This document shows, one piece after another, positions 8,754 to 20,400 of a stretch of DNA of 64,000 nucleotides. A model generated the notes under the pieces. It made no database searches and was not told the DNA's origin. It was given only the letters and a program-made list of their open reading frames with translations. Each line of letters starts with the position of its first letter. The first letter of the stretch is position 1. Source of the DNA: Trinickia fusca (GTDB lineage: Bacteria; Pseudomonadota; Gammaproteobacteria; Burkholderiales; Burkholderiaceae); assembly GCF_003628145.1 (NCBI RefSeq), contig NZ_RBZV01000001.1:508299-572298 (forward strand). Reading direction: 5' to 3'. The position numbers were made by a program, and so were the translations under genes.

Positions 8754-10061
8754 ATGCTCGCTACTCAGCTCTCTCAACCTGTTTCGCCGGCGGAGCCGGT
8801 TTCCAGCCCGCAAGATACGTCAGCCATGTCCCCCGTGCCGCTCGCATCCGGGTCTGGCACTGAGCCGCCAAAGCCTGCTTTCCCACCGCCGGCACCCGTT
8901 GCCACGCAGTCGGGTCCGAACGGAATCCGCTTCGACTTCAACGACGGTTGCCGTGTCACGCTGCCGGAAGGCGGCTGGCGCGTGCGGTTGCGCGATGCCG
9001 ATACCGACAACGTGCTGTTCGAGACGGAGCTGGAGGCAGGCCTCGTACTGAGCACGAAGAAGTACTACGTGCGCTTTTCCATCGAGATTTGGCGTCGCGA
9101 TGCCGGGCCGGCGGCGCAGCCCGCGTTCATCCATCACTTCTGTGCCGACGACAAGCCGGTCTTGATTCAATTCCCGGTAGGCACGATCGGCGACATCGTC
9201 GGTTGGCTTCCCTATGCCGTGAAGTTCCAGCGCAAGCATGGCTGCCGCCTTACATGCGCGATGTCGGAGAAGCTCATTGCGCTATTTGCCGCGGCCTATC
9301 CGCAGATCGAATTCATCACGCCTGAGCAGGTGCGCCCCGAGCGCTACTACGCGACCTACAACTTGGGTCTGTTCTTCGACGATGCCGAGTGTGTGTGGCA
9401 ACCCTGCGATTTTCGGCTTGTCGGGCTGCACCGGACGGTGGGGTACATCCTCGGCGTCGATCCCGCGGAGGAGCCCCCGCGCCTCGCGCTTGCCGACGAG
9501 AGTCGGCCGCTCGAGGAGCCCTACGTCGTGATCGCCGTGCAAAGTTCTACGCAGGCGAAGTACTGGAACCACCCGACCGGCTGGCGCGAGATCGTCGCCT
9601 TTCTCAAGGAGCACGGCTACCGCGTGGTATGCATCGACCAGAAGCCGACGCACGGGGTCGGTTTCGTCTGGAATCACATTCCCTACGGCGCCGAGGATCA
9701 GACGGGCGACCGGCCGCTGCAGGAACGCGCGCGGTGGCTGCGTCACGCGAGCTTCTTCATCGGCCTGTCGAGCGGTCTTTCGTGGCTAGCCTGGGCCGCA
9801 GGCACGCCCACGGTGCTCATCAGCGGCTTCACTCATGAGACCAACGAGTTTTCGACACCGTTTCGCGTCATCAACTATCACGCCTGCAACAGTTGCTGGA
9901 ACGACGTCCGACTGCGCTTCGACCATCAGGACTTCTTTTGGTGTCCGCGCCATAAGGACACGCCTCGACAGTTCGAATGCACGAGGCTCATTACGCCCGA
10001 GCAAGTGAAGGCGGCGGTGAGGCGCCTTCCCGGCTTCGGGCAGTTGCAGCAACAGCGATAG
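8754..10061 (+). CDS. Autotransporter strand-loop-strand O-heptosyltransferase (TibC/AAH family)
   Basis: This protein of about 435 residues matches the bacterial autotransporter heptosyltransferase family (TibC, AAH). These cytoplasmic enzymes use ADP-glycero-manno-heptose to O-heptosylate Ser/Thr in autotransporter passengers before export. Visible features are a beta-rich N-terminal domain (RFDFNDGCRVTLPEG), a GT9-like Rossmann pair (PVGTIGDIVGWLPYA; VVIAVQSSTQAKYW) and the four-cysteine iron-finger Cys378-x2-Cys381-x15-Cys397-x11-Cys409 (HACNSCWND, FFWCPRHK, EFECTRL). The start is uncertain: the open frame reaches 8529, but that overlaps a terminator. The ATG at 8754 gives the usual family length; the ATG at 8826 is an alternative. 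The gene stops 38 bp from the end of a convergent AIDA-like autotransporter, its probable substrate. Confidence 0.88.
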   Translation: MLATQLSQPVSPAEPVSSPQDTSAMSPVPLASGSGTEPPKPAFPPPAPVATQSGPNGIRFDFNDGCRVTLPEGGWRVRLRDADTDNVLFETELEAGLVLSTKKYYVRFSIEIWRRDAGPAAQPAFIHHFCADDKPVLIQFPVGTIGDIVGWLPYAVKFQRKHGCRLTCAMSEKLIALFAAAYPQIEFITPEQVRPERYYATYNLGLFFDDAECVWQPCDFRLVGLHRTVGYILGVDPAEEPPRLALADESRPLEEPYVVIAVQSSTQAKYWNHPTGWREIVAFLKEHGYRVVCIDQKPTHGVGFVWNHIPYGAEDQTGDRPLQERARWLRHASFFIGLSSGLSWLAWAAGTPTVLISGFTHETNEFSTPFRVINYHACNSCWNDVRLRFDHQDFFWCPRHKDTPRQFECTRLITPEQVKAAVRRLPGFGQLQQQR

Positions 10062-10099
10062 TGCAGGCGTTCGTGCGATGGTCTTGCCGTCGGTGCTCG

Positions 10100-13000
10100 T
10101 TAGAACCGGTAGTACACCTGCATATGGAGCATCGAGCCCGTACGGAATTGCGTTGCGGCGTCGGCCGAAACGGACCATGACGGGCTGATCTGTGCGAGCA
10201 CGCCTGTACTGAGCGACACGATCTCGCGCGCGAGCGGTGCGCCGGGCGCAGAGAATGCGGTGCCGTCTTGGGCGAAGACCGTCAGCGTACGCGTGCGATT
10301 CGCCAATTCGAGCGCGTAGTCCAGGTCCAGATGCACGTTCACAGGCTTGTCCGCCGTACCGAACGCGTGCATGAGCGTGAGCCCGAAGTAGGGCTGCGCG
10401 CTGTGCACCGTATCGGCACCGACCGCAAGATTCTGTCCGCCGCCGCCTGACTCGGTGAATCCCTGTCCGTGCAGCCAGGCCCAATGCAGACCTGCGCGCG
10501 GCTCCAAGACCGTATTGCGCCAGAGCTCGAGCGGCAGACCGGCCTGCGCCGTGCCGCTCAGCTCTTGCAGCCAATGGCTGCCTTCGGGCGTGCTGTTCGA
10601 GCCGGCGCCGAACGGCCGCTTTTCGTTTGCCCAGTCGAAGCCGTAGTCGAACACGGCCGATGCCTCGATAGGACCGAGCATGCGGCTGCCATAGGCGGCG
10701 AGGCGTATGGCGTCGAGTCTGCCGTTGTCCGGCGTCGTGCTTTCACCGATCTCGTCGTGCTCGTAGCCGATCGCGCCACCGACGAGCGCACGGTCGCTGC
10801 GATGATCGAAGCCGGCGGTGAAGCCTGAGCGATGCGCGCCGAACGACGAAGCCGCGCCGTTGCCGTCCGCGCGCGCGTAACCTTCCGTGAGCGTTGCCCA
10901 GGTCCCGTCGTGCGCGCCAGCGCGGGCCGTCGCAGGCGCGGCGGCGCGGCGCTGGAGCAGGGCGGTATCGAACGCCCGCGTGCCCAGCGCTGCGGTCGAG
11001 CCGAGCGCGGTGTAGATGCTGGTATTGATTGGCGCGATCGTCGTCGTGATGGTCGAGGTCGCGCTTTGCGCGAGCAGCAGATCAACTTCAGTGGCGCCAT
11101 AGCTGAGCGACTGAGTCAGCCCATTCAGATTGGCACCTGTCGAGGTCGTGGCCGATAGCGAGCTGAATTGGCCGCTGATCGCGTTCGCGGTGAGGATCGC
11201 GTAGCTGCGCGCCGAATAGCTGCCGGGGTCGTAGAGCACTTGCATCGTGCCGCCGAGCCTGGCCGTGCCGTTCACCTTCAGTTGCGAGCCCGACGTGGGG
11301 CTGACTTCGATGACGAGCGCGGCGCCCGCGTTCTGAGCATAGTTGCCGCTGATGGTCAGCGTACCGATGGTGCCGCCTGGCATCACGGTTCCGTCGTTGA
11401 CGACGTCGCCGCCGATCGAGCCGTGTCCGCGTAGCGTGCCCGCTGCGGCAACGGCGACGTTGCCGCCAAGCGAGGCGCTGTCATCGCCCAACTCGCCGAC
11501 GATCAGCTTGCCCGACGTCACCGTCGTCGTCCCGGCGAACGCGTGGTTGTCGCCTGCGAGGACTGTCGTGCCGGCACCTTGTTGCAGCACCGTGCCGCTG
11601 CCCGTGAGCGTGCCGACGAAGGTCGAGGTGACGGTCTGAGCGAAGACGAGCCTGCCGTTGTTGACGACCGTACCGCCTTGACGCACTGCGGTGTCCTGCA
11701 TGATGCCGCCGCTCGAGACCATTTGGGTTCCGCCGCTCGACACGACCGTGCCAACGGCGGTGCCGCCCGATGCGACATTCTGCGTACCACCGCTCGAGAC
11801 GACGGTGCCTGAAACGAGGCCGCCGTTGTTCACAGTCTGCACGCCGCCCGAATTGACCGTGGTTCCGATCGTCAGACCGCCGCTGCTCACGAACTGGTTG
11901 GCGCCGTAGCTGAGCGTCGTGGCGTTTGCGATGCCGCCTGAGGAGACATATTGGGTGCCGCCGCTGCCGACCGTTGTGCCGGAGGTGACGCCGCCCGCAT
12001 AGACCGATTGCACGCCGGCACCGAGGAGGGTCGCGCCGATGGCGGAGCCGCCCGAGGAGACGTTTTGTACACCGCCGTTGCTAATGGTGGTGCCTGAAGC
12101 GAGCCCACCAGAGAAGAGGGATTGGGTGCCGCCGCTGCTGACCGTTGTGCCGGAGGTGACGCCGCCTGCATAGACCGATTGCACGCCGGCACCGAGGACG
12201 GTCGCGCCGATGGCGGAGCCGCCCGAGGAGACGCTTTGTGCGCCGCCGTTGCTAATGGTGGTGCCGGCGTCGAGGCCGCCGGAGAAGATGGATTGGGTGC
12301 CGCCGCTGCTGACCGTTGTGCTCGAGGCAACGCCTCCTGCATAGACCGATTGCGCACCGGTGCCGAGGATCGTCGTGCTGATGGCCGAACCGCCTGAAGA
12401 GACGCTTTGTACGCCGCCACTGCTAACGGTGGTGCCGGAGGCTACGCCACCCGCATAGATTGATTGCGTGCCGGTGCCGAGGATCGTCGTGCTGATGGCC
12501 GAACCGCCCGAGGACACGCTTTGCACACCGCCGTTGCCAACGGCGGTGCCGGAGGCGAGGCCACCGGAGAGGATGGATTGAATGCCGCCGTTGCCGAAGA
12601 GGGTGCCGGAGGCGAGGCCGCCGGAGAAGATGGATTGAGTGCCGCCGCTGCTGACCGTTGTGCCGGAGGCTACGCCACCTGCATAGACCGATTGCGTGCC
12701 GGTGCCGAGGACAGCCGTGCCGATGGCTGAACCACCCGAGGAGACGCTTTGTACGCCGCCGTTGCTAATGGTGGTGCCGGAGGCAACGCCGCCGGAGAAG
12801 ATGGATTGGGCGCCGCCGCTGCTGACCGTTGTGCTCGAGGCAACGCCTCCTGTGTAGACCGATTGCATGCCGGTGCCGAGGACAGTCGTGCTGATGGCTG
12901 AACCACCCGAGGAGACGCTTTGTACGCCGCCGTTGCTAATGGTGGTGCCAGAGGCAACGCCTCCCGTATAGACCGATTGTGTGCCGGCGCCGAGGACAGT

Positions 13001-14242
13001 CGTGCCGATGGCCGAACCACCCGAGGACACGCTTTGTACACCGCCGTTGCTAATGGTGGTGCCGGAGGCGACGCCGCCTGCATAGACCGATTGCGTGCCG
13101 GTGCCGAGGATGGTCGCGCTGATGGCCGAGCCGCCCGAGGAGACGCTTTGCACGCCGCCGCTACTAACGGTGGTGCCGGAGTCGAGGCCACCGGAGAAGA
13201 CGGATTGAGTGCCGCCGCTGCTCACCGTTGTGCCGGAAGCGACGCCGCCTGCATAGACCGATTGCGCGCCGGCACCGAGGACGGTCGTGCTGACGGCCGA
13301 GCCACCCGAGGAGACGCTTTGCATGCCGCCGCTGCTAACGGTGGTGCCAGAAGCGCGGCCACCGGAGGAGACGTATTGGGCGCCGCCATTGCTCACGGTG
13401 GTACCGGAAGCGAGGCCGCCGGATGAGATGGTCTGTGCGCCGCCGCTGGAGACGATCGTGCTCGTTGCGGTGCCGCCAGCGACCATCTGCGTGGTCCCTC
13501 TGGTGAGGGTCGTGCTGACAGCCGAGCCCGCCACTATGTTCTGCACGGCGGTGGAGCCGCTGAGGACGGTATTCACCGCCGTGCCCCCGGAGATGACCTG
13601 AACGCCCCCGTTGATCGTGGTCTGGGTCGCCGACCCGCCGCTGTTGACATACTGCGCGGCAGCGAAGCCGCTTATGACACTGCTCGTGACCGATCCGCCG
13701 CTGATTGCCTGGTAGCCGCCGTTGTTGATTGTGACGCTGGTGAGCGTGCCGCCGAATATGAATCCAAAGCCGGCGCTGTTGATCGTCGTGCTGGTGACCG
13801 TGCCGCTGACTATCCGTTGAGCGCCGCCGTTATTGACCGTCGTGACGGTAGCCGATCCGGCGTCGATTTCCTGAGTGCCGCCATAGTTGATCGTGGTGCT
13901 GGTGGCTGTACCGCCCGCAACGAATTGGCCGCCTCCGGTGCCCGGCCCGGCACTGTTGACTATGGTGCTGATTGCTGTGCCGCCCGAATTGACTGTTTGC
14001 TTCCCGCCGTTGAGTGTCGTGGAAGTGGCCGTGCCGGTCGCATTGACCGCTTGCGTTTGCCCGCTGTTGACGGTCAAGCTCGCGCACGAGGACGGGCAGG
14101 TGGACTGGGCGAAGACGGGCCGAATGAGCTCGCCGCGGGCGGCAAGCGCAGCGAGCAGCACGGACAACAGCTTCGACCAGGACCTGTAGTTCCGGCCGAA
14201 CCGATGGATGCCGTACTTGCGGCGACTGGAGAGCGGTTTCAC
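10100..14242 (-). CDS. AIDA-like self-associating autotransporter adhesin (type Va)
   Basis: This 1380-residue type Va autotransporter has three parts. Residues 1 to about 46 are an extended signal peptide (charged n-region, then KLLSVLLAALAARGELIRPVFAQ). The passenger, about 55-844, is some forty 19-residue strand-loop-strand units such as SSGGTQSVFSGGLDSGTTV. After a junction, residues about 1110-1380 form the 12-stranded outer-membrane barrel ending in YYRF with terminal Phe. Passengers of this type (AIDA-I, TibA, Ag43) mediate adhesion and autoaggregation and are heptosylated on Ser/Thr in the repeats, which fits the adjacent TibC-type enzyme. The start is GTG at 14242, behind GAGAGG. A Cys pair (CPSSC) follows the signal peptide. 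Ligand unknown. Confidence 0.93.
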   Translation of the reverse strand: MKPLSSRRKYGIHRFGRNYRSWSKLLSVLLAALAARGELIRPVFAQSTCPSSCASLTVNSGQTQAVNATGTATSTTLNGGKQTVNSGGTAISTIVNSAGPGTGGGQFVAGGTATSTTINYGGTQEIDAGSATVTTVNNGGAQRIVSGTVTSTTINSAGFGFIFGGTLTSVTINNGGYQAISGGSVTSSVISGFAAAQYVNSGGSATQTTINGGVQVISGGTAVNTVLSGSTAVQNIVAGSAVSTTLTRGTTQMVAGGTATSTIVSSGGAQTISSGGLASGTTVSNGGAQYVSSGGRASGTTVSSGGMQSVSSGGSAVSTTVLGAGAQSVYAGGVASGTTVSSGGTQSVFSGGLDSGTTVSSGGVQSVSSGGSAISATILGTGTQSVYAGGVASGTTISNGGVQSVSSGGSAIGTTVLGAGTQSVYTGGVASGTTISNGGVQSVSSGGSAISTTVLGTGMQSVYTGGVASSTTVSSGGAQSIFSGGVASGTTISNGGVQSVSSGGSAIGTAVLGTGTQSVYAGGVASGTTVSSGGTQSIFSGGLASGTLFGNGGIQSILSGGLASGTAVGNGGVQSVSSGGSAISTTILGTGTQSIYAGGVASGTTVSSGGVQSVSSGGSAISTTILGTGAQSVYAGGVASSTTVSSGGTQSIFSGGLDAGTTISNGGAQSVSSGGSAIGATVLGAGVQSVYAGGVTSGTTVSSGGTQSLFSGGLASGTTISNGGVQNVSSGGSAIGATLLGAGVQSVYAGGVTSGTTVGSGGTQYVSSGGIANATTLSYGANQFVSSGGLTIGTTVNSGGVQTVNNGGLVSGTVVSSGGTQNVASGGTAVGTVVSSGGTQMVSSGGIMQDTAVRQGGTVVNNGRLVFAQTVTSTFVGTLTGSGTVLQQGAGTTVLAGDNHAFAGTTTVTSGKLIVGELGDDSASLGGNVAVAAAGTLRGHGSIGGDVVNDGTVMPGGTIGTLTISGNYAQNAGAALVIEVSPTSGSQLKVNGTARLGGTMQVLYDPGSYSARSYAILTANAISGQFSSLSATTSTGANLNGLTQSLSYGATEVDLLLAQSATSTITTTIAPINTSIYTALGSTAALGTRAFDTALLQRRAAAPATARAGAHDGTWATLTEGYARADGNGAASSFGAHRSGFTAGFDHRSDRALVGGAIGYEHDEIGESTTPDNGRLDAIRLAAYGSRMLGPIEASAVFDYGFDWANEKRPFGAGSNSTPEGSHWLQELSGTAQAGLPLELWRNTVLEPRAGLHWAWLHGQGFTESGGGGQNLAVGADTVHSAQPYFGLTLMHAFGTADKPVNVHLDLDYALELANRTRTLTVFAQDGTAFSAPGAPLAREIVSLSTGVLAQISPSWSVSADAATQFRTGSMLHMQVYYRF
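11710..14080. repeat. 57-bp coding repeats of the autotransporter passenger
   Basis: The passenger is encoded by tandem 57-bp (19-codon) units. Between about 11930 and 13430 alternating unit types (SVSSGGSA..., SVYAGGVA..., SIFSGGLA...) recur as higher-order blocks of two or three units (114 or 171 bp) with nearly identical DNA. Such homogeneity suggests recent amplification or gene conversion, and unit number may vary between isolates. All visible units stay in frame. Confidence 0.9.
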
Positions 14243-14610
14243 GAGCGCGCCTCTCCCCGATGACGAGCGATCCCATCGTTGCGCGCTAGCGTGCGCCGTG
14301 TTCTCCCTTCGGACCAGAATGCGGCCATAGGTGCGAAGCTTGACGATCGATGTGACCGCATCCGATACCCCGTATGTCTATGCTGCTCGATGATCGAGAG
14401 AGGCCAGCGCTTCCGGGGTGGGGCGGAATTTTTGACGCCGTGCCGACTCCCTGGGCGATAACCCGGTTAGACGGTATTACGGACGCGATGAACGAAAATG
14501 GAGTAAGGGGAATCCCTTAATTGCGTAAGGATTGCCCCGTGTGTCGATTTGCCGTGTCCATGACGGACGGGCGAGGGCGCAAAAATGCGAGCGACAGGCA
14601 GGCTTTTAAA
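14243..14610. other. Upstream region of the autotransporter gene
   Basis: About 370 bp between the autotransporter start and the duplicated tRNA-Leu flank. It must hold the autotransporter promoter, but no convincing -35/-10 pair stands out. No supported gene is seen. Confidence 0.4.
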
Positions 14611-14683
14611 GTGAGCCGGCACCTTGCTTCTTCCCGAGCCGGAAATGAAAAAAGGTCAGCTTGCGCTGACCTTTTCCGAATCT

Positions 14684-14694
<11 letters not shown>
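14611..14694. repeat. tRNA-Leu 3' flank, proximal copy of the direct repeat
   Basis: Counterpart of 5195-5284: 41 of 44 identical bases over 14651-14694, and weaker matching further left. It contains the terminator and the final 11 bases of the intact tRNA-Leu gene. The two copies are direct repeats about 9.4 kb apart. Confidence 0.75.
14645..14674 (-). terminator. Terminator of tRNA-Leu (first copy)
   Basis: Stem AAAGGTCAGC / GCTGACCTTT (14651-14660 / 14665-14674), loop TTGC. On the minus strand it is followed by a T run. It lies just past the tRNA 3' end. Confidence 0.8.
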
Positions 14695-14768
<74 letters not shown>

Positions 14769-14787
14769 TCTTTCGAGCTAGACCGCT

Positions 14788-14815
14788 ATTCTAGCGAGTC
14801 GGCTCAATATGTCAA
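14788..14815 (-). promoter_or_regulatory. Sigma-70 promoter of tRNA-Leu (first copy)
   Basis: On the minus strand, TTGACA (14815-14810), a 16-bp spacer and TAGAAT (14793-14788), with the tRNA starting 20 bp further on. The -35 is a perfect consensus. Confidence 0.85.
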
Positions 14816-14875
14816 TCCTACTTGAAACATCGCGCCGACAACCAACTCGCTTGCCGTCACGCTCACCCGATAACG

Positions 14876-14900
14876 AAAAAGGCCGGCTCATGCCGGCCTT
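14876..14900 (-). terminator. Terminator of tRNA-Leu (second copy)
   Basis: Stem AAGGCCGGC / GCCGGCCTT (14879-14887 / 14892-14900), loop TCAT, followed on the minus strand by TTTTT. It suggests the two tRNA genes are separate transcription units. Confidence 0.8.
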
Positions 14901-14906
14901 CGAATC

Positions 14907-14991
<85 letters not shown>

Positions 14992-15016
14992 AGGTGTGCG
15001 TGCAGCAAAGAATGAG

Positions 15017-15044
15017 ATTATAGCTGTCTGAAAATTGCTGTCAA
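15017..15044 (-). promoter_or_regulatory. Consensus sigma-70 promoter of tRNA-Leu (second copy)
   Basis: On the minus strand, TTGACA (15044-15039), a 16-bp spacer and TATAAT (15022-15017): both hexamers are perfect. The tRNA begins 26 bp downstream. This is the strongest-looking promoter in the window. Confidence 0.9.
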
Positions 15045-15197
15045 GCATTTCGATGCGCCGGCGATCGAAGCGCCACACGGCATGTCTCGAAGGCCGCACG
15101 GCCTTGCCGCACGCGCTCGTGCGGCAAAAAGCGGGTGATAGAATGGCGCGCATCGCCGTGTCCCGAAGCATTGAGAACAATCATCGACAAGCGCCCT

Positions 15198-17663
<2,466 letters not shown>

Positions 17664-17774
17664 CGACGGCGTGCGGTCCGCTCGCGCGCGCCGCACGTCC
17701 GCTTCGCCCCTCACGCGAAAGGCCGCGCACGGTGCGCGCCCCCCCGCATCATCCATTGATGTTTCGAATCAGCT

Positions 17775-18518
17775 ATGTCACGTCTTAAGGTTCTCTACGG
17801 GTTTCATGCAGTCACCGCACGCTTGCGGCACGACGCGTCGACGGTCGAGGAGGTGTTCTACGACGCGACGCGACGCGATCGCCGCATGCAGGATTTCCTG
17901 CAAACGGCGAAGGAGGCCGGCGTGCGTCTGATCGCCGCCGACGAGACGCGGCTGTGGGGCCTCGCGCATACGGAGCGTCACCAGGGCGTGGTCGCGCGCG
18001 CGGCCGATCTGCCGCTGGCGCAGAACCTGGCGGAATTGCTCGACGGCATCAACGGCCCGGCGCTGCTGCTCGTGCTCGACGGCGTGACCGATCCGCACAA
18101 TCTCGGCGCATGCTTGCGCGTGGCGGATGGAGCCGGCGCGCACGCCGTCATCGCGCCGCGCGATCGGGCCGTCGGACTCAATGCGACGGCCGCCAAGGTC
18201 GCGAGCGGTGCCGCGGATACGGTGCCGTACATCACGGTCACGAACCTGGCCCGCGCGCTGCGCGAGCTCAAGGACGCGGGCGTATGGATCGTCGGCACGG
18301 CAGGCGATGCGCCGGCGGGCCTCTACGACACGAAGCTCGATGGCCCCGTGGCGCTCGTGATGGGGGCCGAAGGCGAGGGCATGCGCCGGCTCACGCGCGA
18401 CACCTGCGACGAGGTCATGCACATCCCGATGGCGGGGACCGTCGAGAGCCTGAACGTGTCGGTGGCGAGCGGCGTGTGCCTGTTCGAGGCTGTGCGGCAG
18501 CGCGCCGTCAAACGGTAA
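17775..18518 (+). CDS. rlmB: 23S rRNA (guanosine-2251-2'-O)-methyltransferase RlmB
   Basis: This 247-residue SpoU/TrmH-type methyltransferase uses S-adenosylmethionine to methylate the 2'-O of G2251 in the peptidyl-transferase P loop of 23S rRNA. An N-terminal substrate-binding domain (residues about 1-75) precedes the trefoil-knot SPOUT domain. The three family motifs are visible: [27 protein letters not shown] and [18 protein letters not shown]. It lies 111 bp downstream of rnr on the same strand, the classical rnr-rlmB pair, and is followed within 5 bp by the MazG-like gene, so all three may be co-transcribed. Confidence 0.95.
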   Translation: MSRLKVLYGFHAVTARLRHDASTVEEVFYDATRRDRRMQDFLQTAKEAGVRLIAADETRLWGLAHTERHQGVVARAADLPLAQNLAELLDGINGPALLLVLDGVTDPHNLGACLRVADGAGAHAVIAPRDRAVGLNATAAKVASGAADTVPYITVTNLARALRELKDAGVWIVGTAGDAPAGLYDTKLDGPVALVMGAEGEGMRRLTRDTCDEVMHIPMAGTVESLNVSVASGVCLFEAVRQRAVKR

Positions 18519-18523
18519 GCGAC

Positions 18524-18895
18524 ATGGAGCCGACCGACGCCAAGCGCGATCTGCTCGAGCTGCGCGAGATCGTGCGCACATTCGTGCGCGAGCGCGAGTG
18601 GGAGCAGTTCCATACGCCCAAGAACCTGGCCATTGCGTTGAGCGTCGAGGCGAGCGAACTGCTCGAGCCGTTTCAATGGCTTGCCACGGGTGAGCGGCAC
18701 GAGCTCGGGCAGGCCAAGCTCGAGGCGGTCCGGCACGAGATGGCCGATGTGCTGACCTACCTCATCAGCCTTGCCGACAAGCTCGACGTCGACCTGCGTG
18801 AAGCCGTCATCGACAAGATGGCGATCAATCGCGCCAAGTATCCGGTCGAGAAGGTCAAGGGCGACTCGCGTAAATATACGGACTACGAAACGTAA
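18524..18895 (+). CDS. MazG-like nucleotide pyrophosphohydrolase
   Basis: The product is 123 residues, a single-domain all-alpha NTP pyrophosphohydrolase of the MazG/RS21-C6 type. These house-cleaning enzymes hydrolyse (d)NTPs to NMP and pyrophosphate. The metal-binding helices are visible as LSVEASELLEPFQW and HEMADVLTYLISLADKL, giving the ExxE...ExxD pattern; the end SRKYTDYE is typical. The open frame extends far upstream through rlmB, but the ATG at 18524, five bases after the rlmB stop, is the only sensible start. Substrate preference (dCTP, dUTP or modified nucleotides) cannot be read from the sequence. Confidence 0.88.
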   Translation: MEPTDAKRDLLELREIVRTFVREREWEQFHTPKNLAIALSVEASELLEPFQWLATGERHELGQAKLEAVRHEMADVLTYLISLADKLDVDLREAVIDKMAINRAKYPVEKVKGDSRKYTDYET

Positions 18896-19323
18896 CGCAC
18901 GTGCGAGGAGGGGGCGCGCGACCCGCGTCGATCGCGTCCCCATCGGCGACTGCCATCTTGCGCACGAGTCATGGACAGAATGGCTCGTCTTCGATAATCG
19001 AGCGATATATAAAATTATTAAAAATTCAATCGCGCGAAGTCGATCGCTCATTCGGCTCGATTTCGATTGCCACGTAAAAAACATTCTTGAATAATCCGCA
19101 GGTTTTTCTAAGGTGTGCAAGATAAGCGTGCCGTGAGAAGCCCGCTGCAAGCGACCTGCAAGCCTTTCATGATCGTCGTGACCGTGTAAGGGTTTTGTGT
19201 GGCATGGGTTTTCGTTTATAAGAAAGCCGTGTCTGTTTTGTGGCGAAAATGAAAATGTGTGATTGCAGGCGAAAAATACAGAAAGTACCTGCCGGGGAAT
19301 ACTTTTATTTCTGGAGGTCGTTC
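18896..19323. other. AT-rich upstream region of the phospholipase D gene
   Basis: About 430 bp with no supported gene. From roughly 19000 to 19110 and again at 19190-19310 it is strikingly AT-rich for this genome (e.g. TATATAAAATTATTAAAAA). This suggests a regulated or acquired promoter region for the secreted phospholipase D-like gene. Confidence 0.5.
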
Positions 19324-20343
19324 ATGAATCGAGTCCCTGCAATTGCCGTGCTACTTGCCGCAACCTGGTTTGCCGCTGCCACCGATGTCGACGCTGCTAC
19401 GACATCGGCTGCTGGCCCGCTAACGCTCGTCACCGAGCCTGATCAAGGCCTTACGCCCATCTACAACTTCATGCGCACGGCGACGAAGACGCTCGACATG
19501 ACGATGTACGAACTCGTCGACACGACGGCCGAACAGATCCTGACGCAGCTCGCGGCCAACGGCGTGGCGGTGCGCGTGATCCTCGACCAGAACCTCGAGT
19601 CGAGCAACAACCAGACCGCTTACAACTATTTGTCGCAAAACGGCGTGAACGTCGTATGGGCCAACCCGACCTATTCGGCCACGCACCAGAAGTCGATCGT
19701 CGTCGACGGCCAGTCGGTCGCGATCATGTCGCTGAACCTCACGAGCCGCTACTACTCGACCTCGCGTGACTTCGCGGTCATCGAGCAGGACGCGAACGAC
19801 GTGGCCGCGATCGAGAAGACGTTCAATGCCGATTTCAACGCGAGCGCGATCAGCCCGCCGGCCGGGGACGATCTCGTCTGGAGTCCGACGCAGTCGACGA
19901 CCGATCTCGTCGGCCTGATCAATTCGGCGACGAGCACGCTGCAGGTCGAGAACGAAGAGATGAGCAACTCGAAGATCGTGACGGCGCTCGTGAACGCGGC
20001 GAAGCGCGGCGTGCAGGTGCAGGTGGCGATGACCTACAGCAGCAAGTGGGTCACCAACTACAACACGCTCAGCGCGGCTGGCGTGCAGATCAGCACCTAC
20101 GATCCGAGCGCGTCTCTGTACATTCACGCGAAGGTGATCCTCGCCGACTACGGCACCTCGAGTGCGAGCGCGTTCGTCGGCTCGGAGAACTTTTCGGTCG
20201 CTTCGCTCACCCGCAATCGCGAGCTCGGCTTGATCACGCAGGATGCGGCGACGCTGTCTTCGCTCAATGCCACGCTCAGCTCCGATTTTGGCGGTGGCAC
20301 CCAGTACGGCAGCGGCGCGCTCTCGCTGAAATCGCCGTTCTGA
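19324..20343 (+). CDS. Secreted phospholipase D family protein
   Basis: This 339-residue protein has a signal peptide (AIAVLLAATWFAAATDVDA) and two HKD motifs: His121-x-Lys123-x4-Asp128 (THQKSIVVDG) and His268-x-Lys270-x4-Asp275 (IHAKVILADY). Two HKD motifs form one PLD active site that cleaves or transfers phosphodiester bonds of phospholipids or nucleic acids. The cardiolipin-synthase-like spacing and the secreted location leave phospholipase or nuclease activity open. The ATG at 19324 follows TGGAGG; upstream in-frame codons have no such site. It lies alone behind an AT-rich leader. Role is uncertain: exported nuclease, lipase or virulence-type PLD. Confidence 0.85.
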   Translation: MNRVPAIAVLLAATWFAAATDVDAATTSAAGPLTLVTEPDQGLTPIYNFMRTATKTLDMTMYELVDTTAEQILTQLAANGVAVRVILDQNLESSNNQTAYNYLSQNGVNVVWANPTYSATHQKSIVVDGQSVAIMSLNLTSRYYSTSRDFAVIEQDANDVAAIEKTFNADFNASAISPPAGDDLVWSPTQSTTDLVGLINSATSTLQVENEEMSNSKIVTALVNAAKRGVQVQVAMTYSSKWVTNYNTLSAAGVQISTYDPSASLYIHAKVILADYGTSSASAFVGSENFSVASLTRNRELGLITQDAATLSSLNATLSSDFGGGTQYGSGALSLKSPF

Positions 20344-20400
20344 TCGGCGTCGCGTAAAGGAGGGGCGAGCCGCGGCGCGCGCAGCGACGCGGCTCGGGCG

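Noticed and set aside
11930-13430. Regular repeats resembling a CRISPR-like array
   Set aside because: The periodicity is 57 bp without unique spacers and is fully explained by 19-residue coding repeats of the autotransporter.
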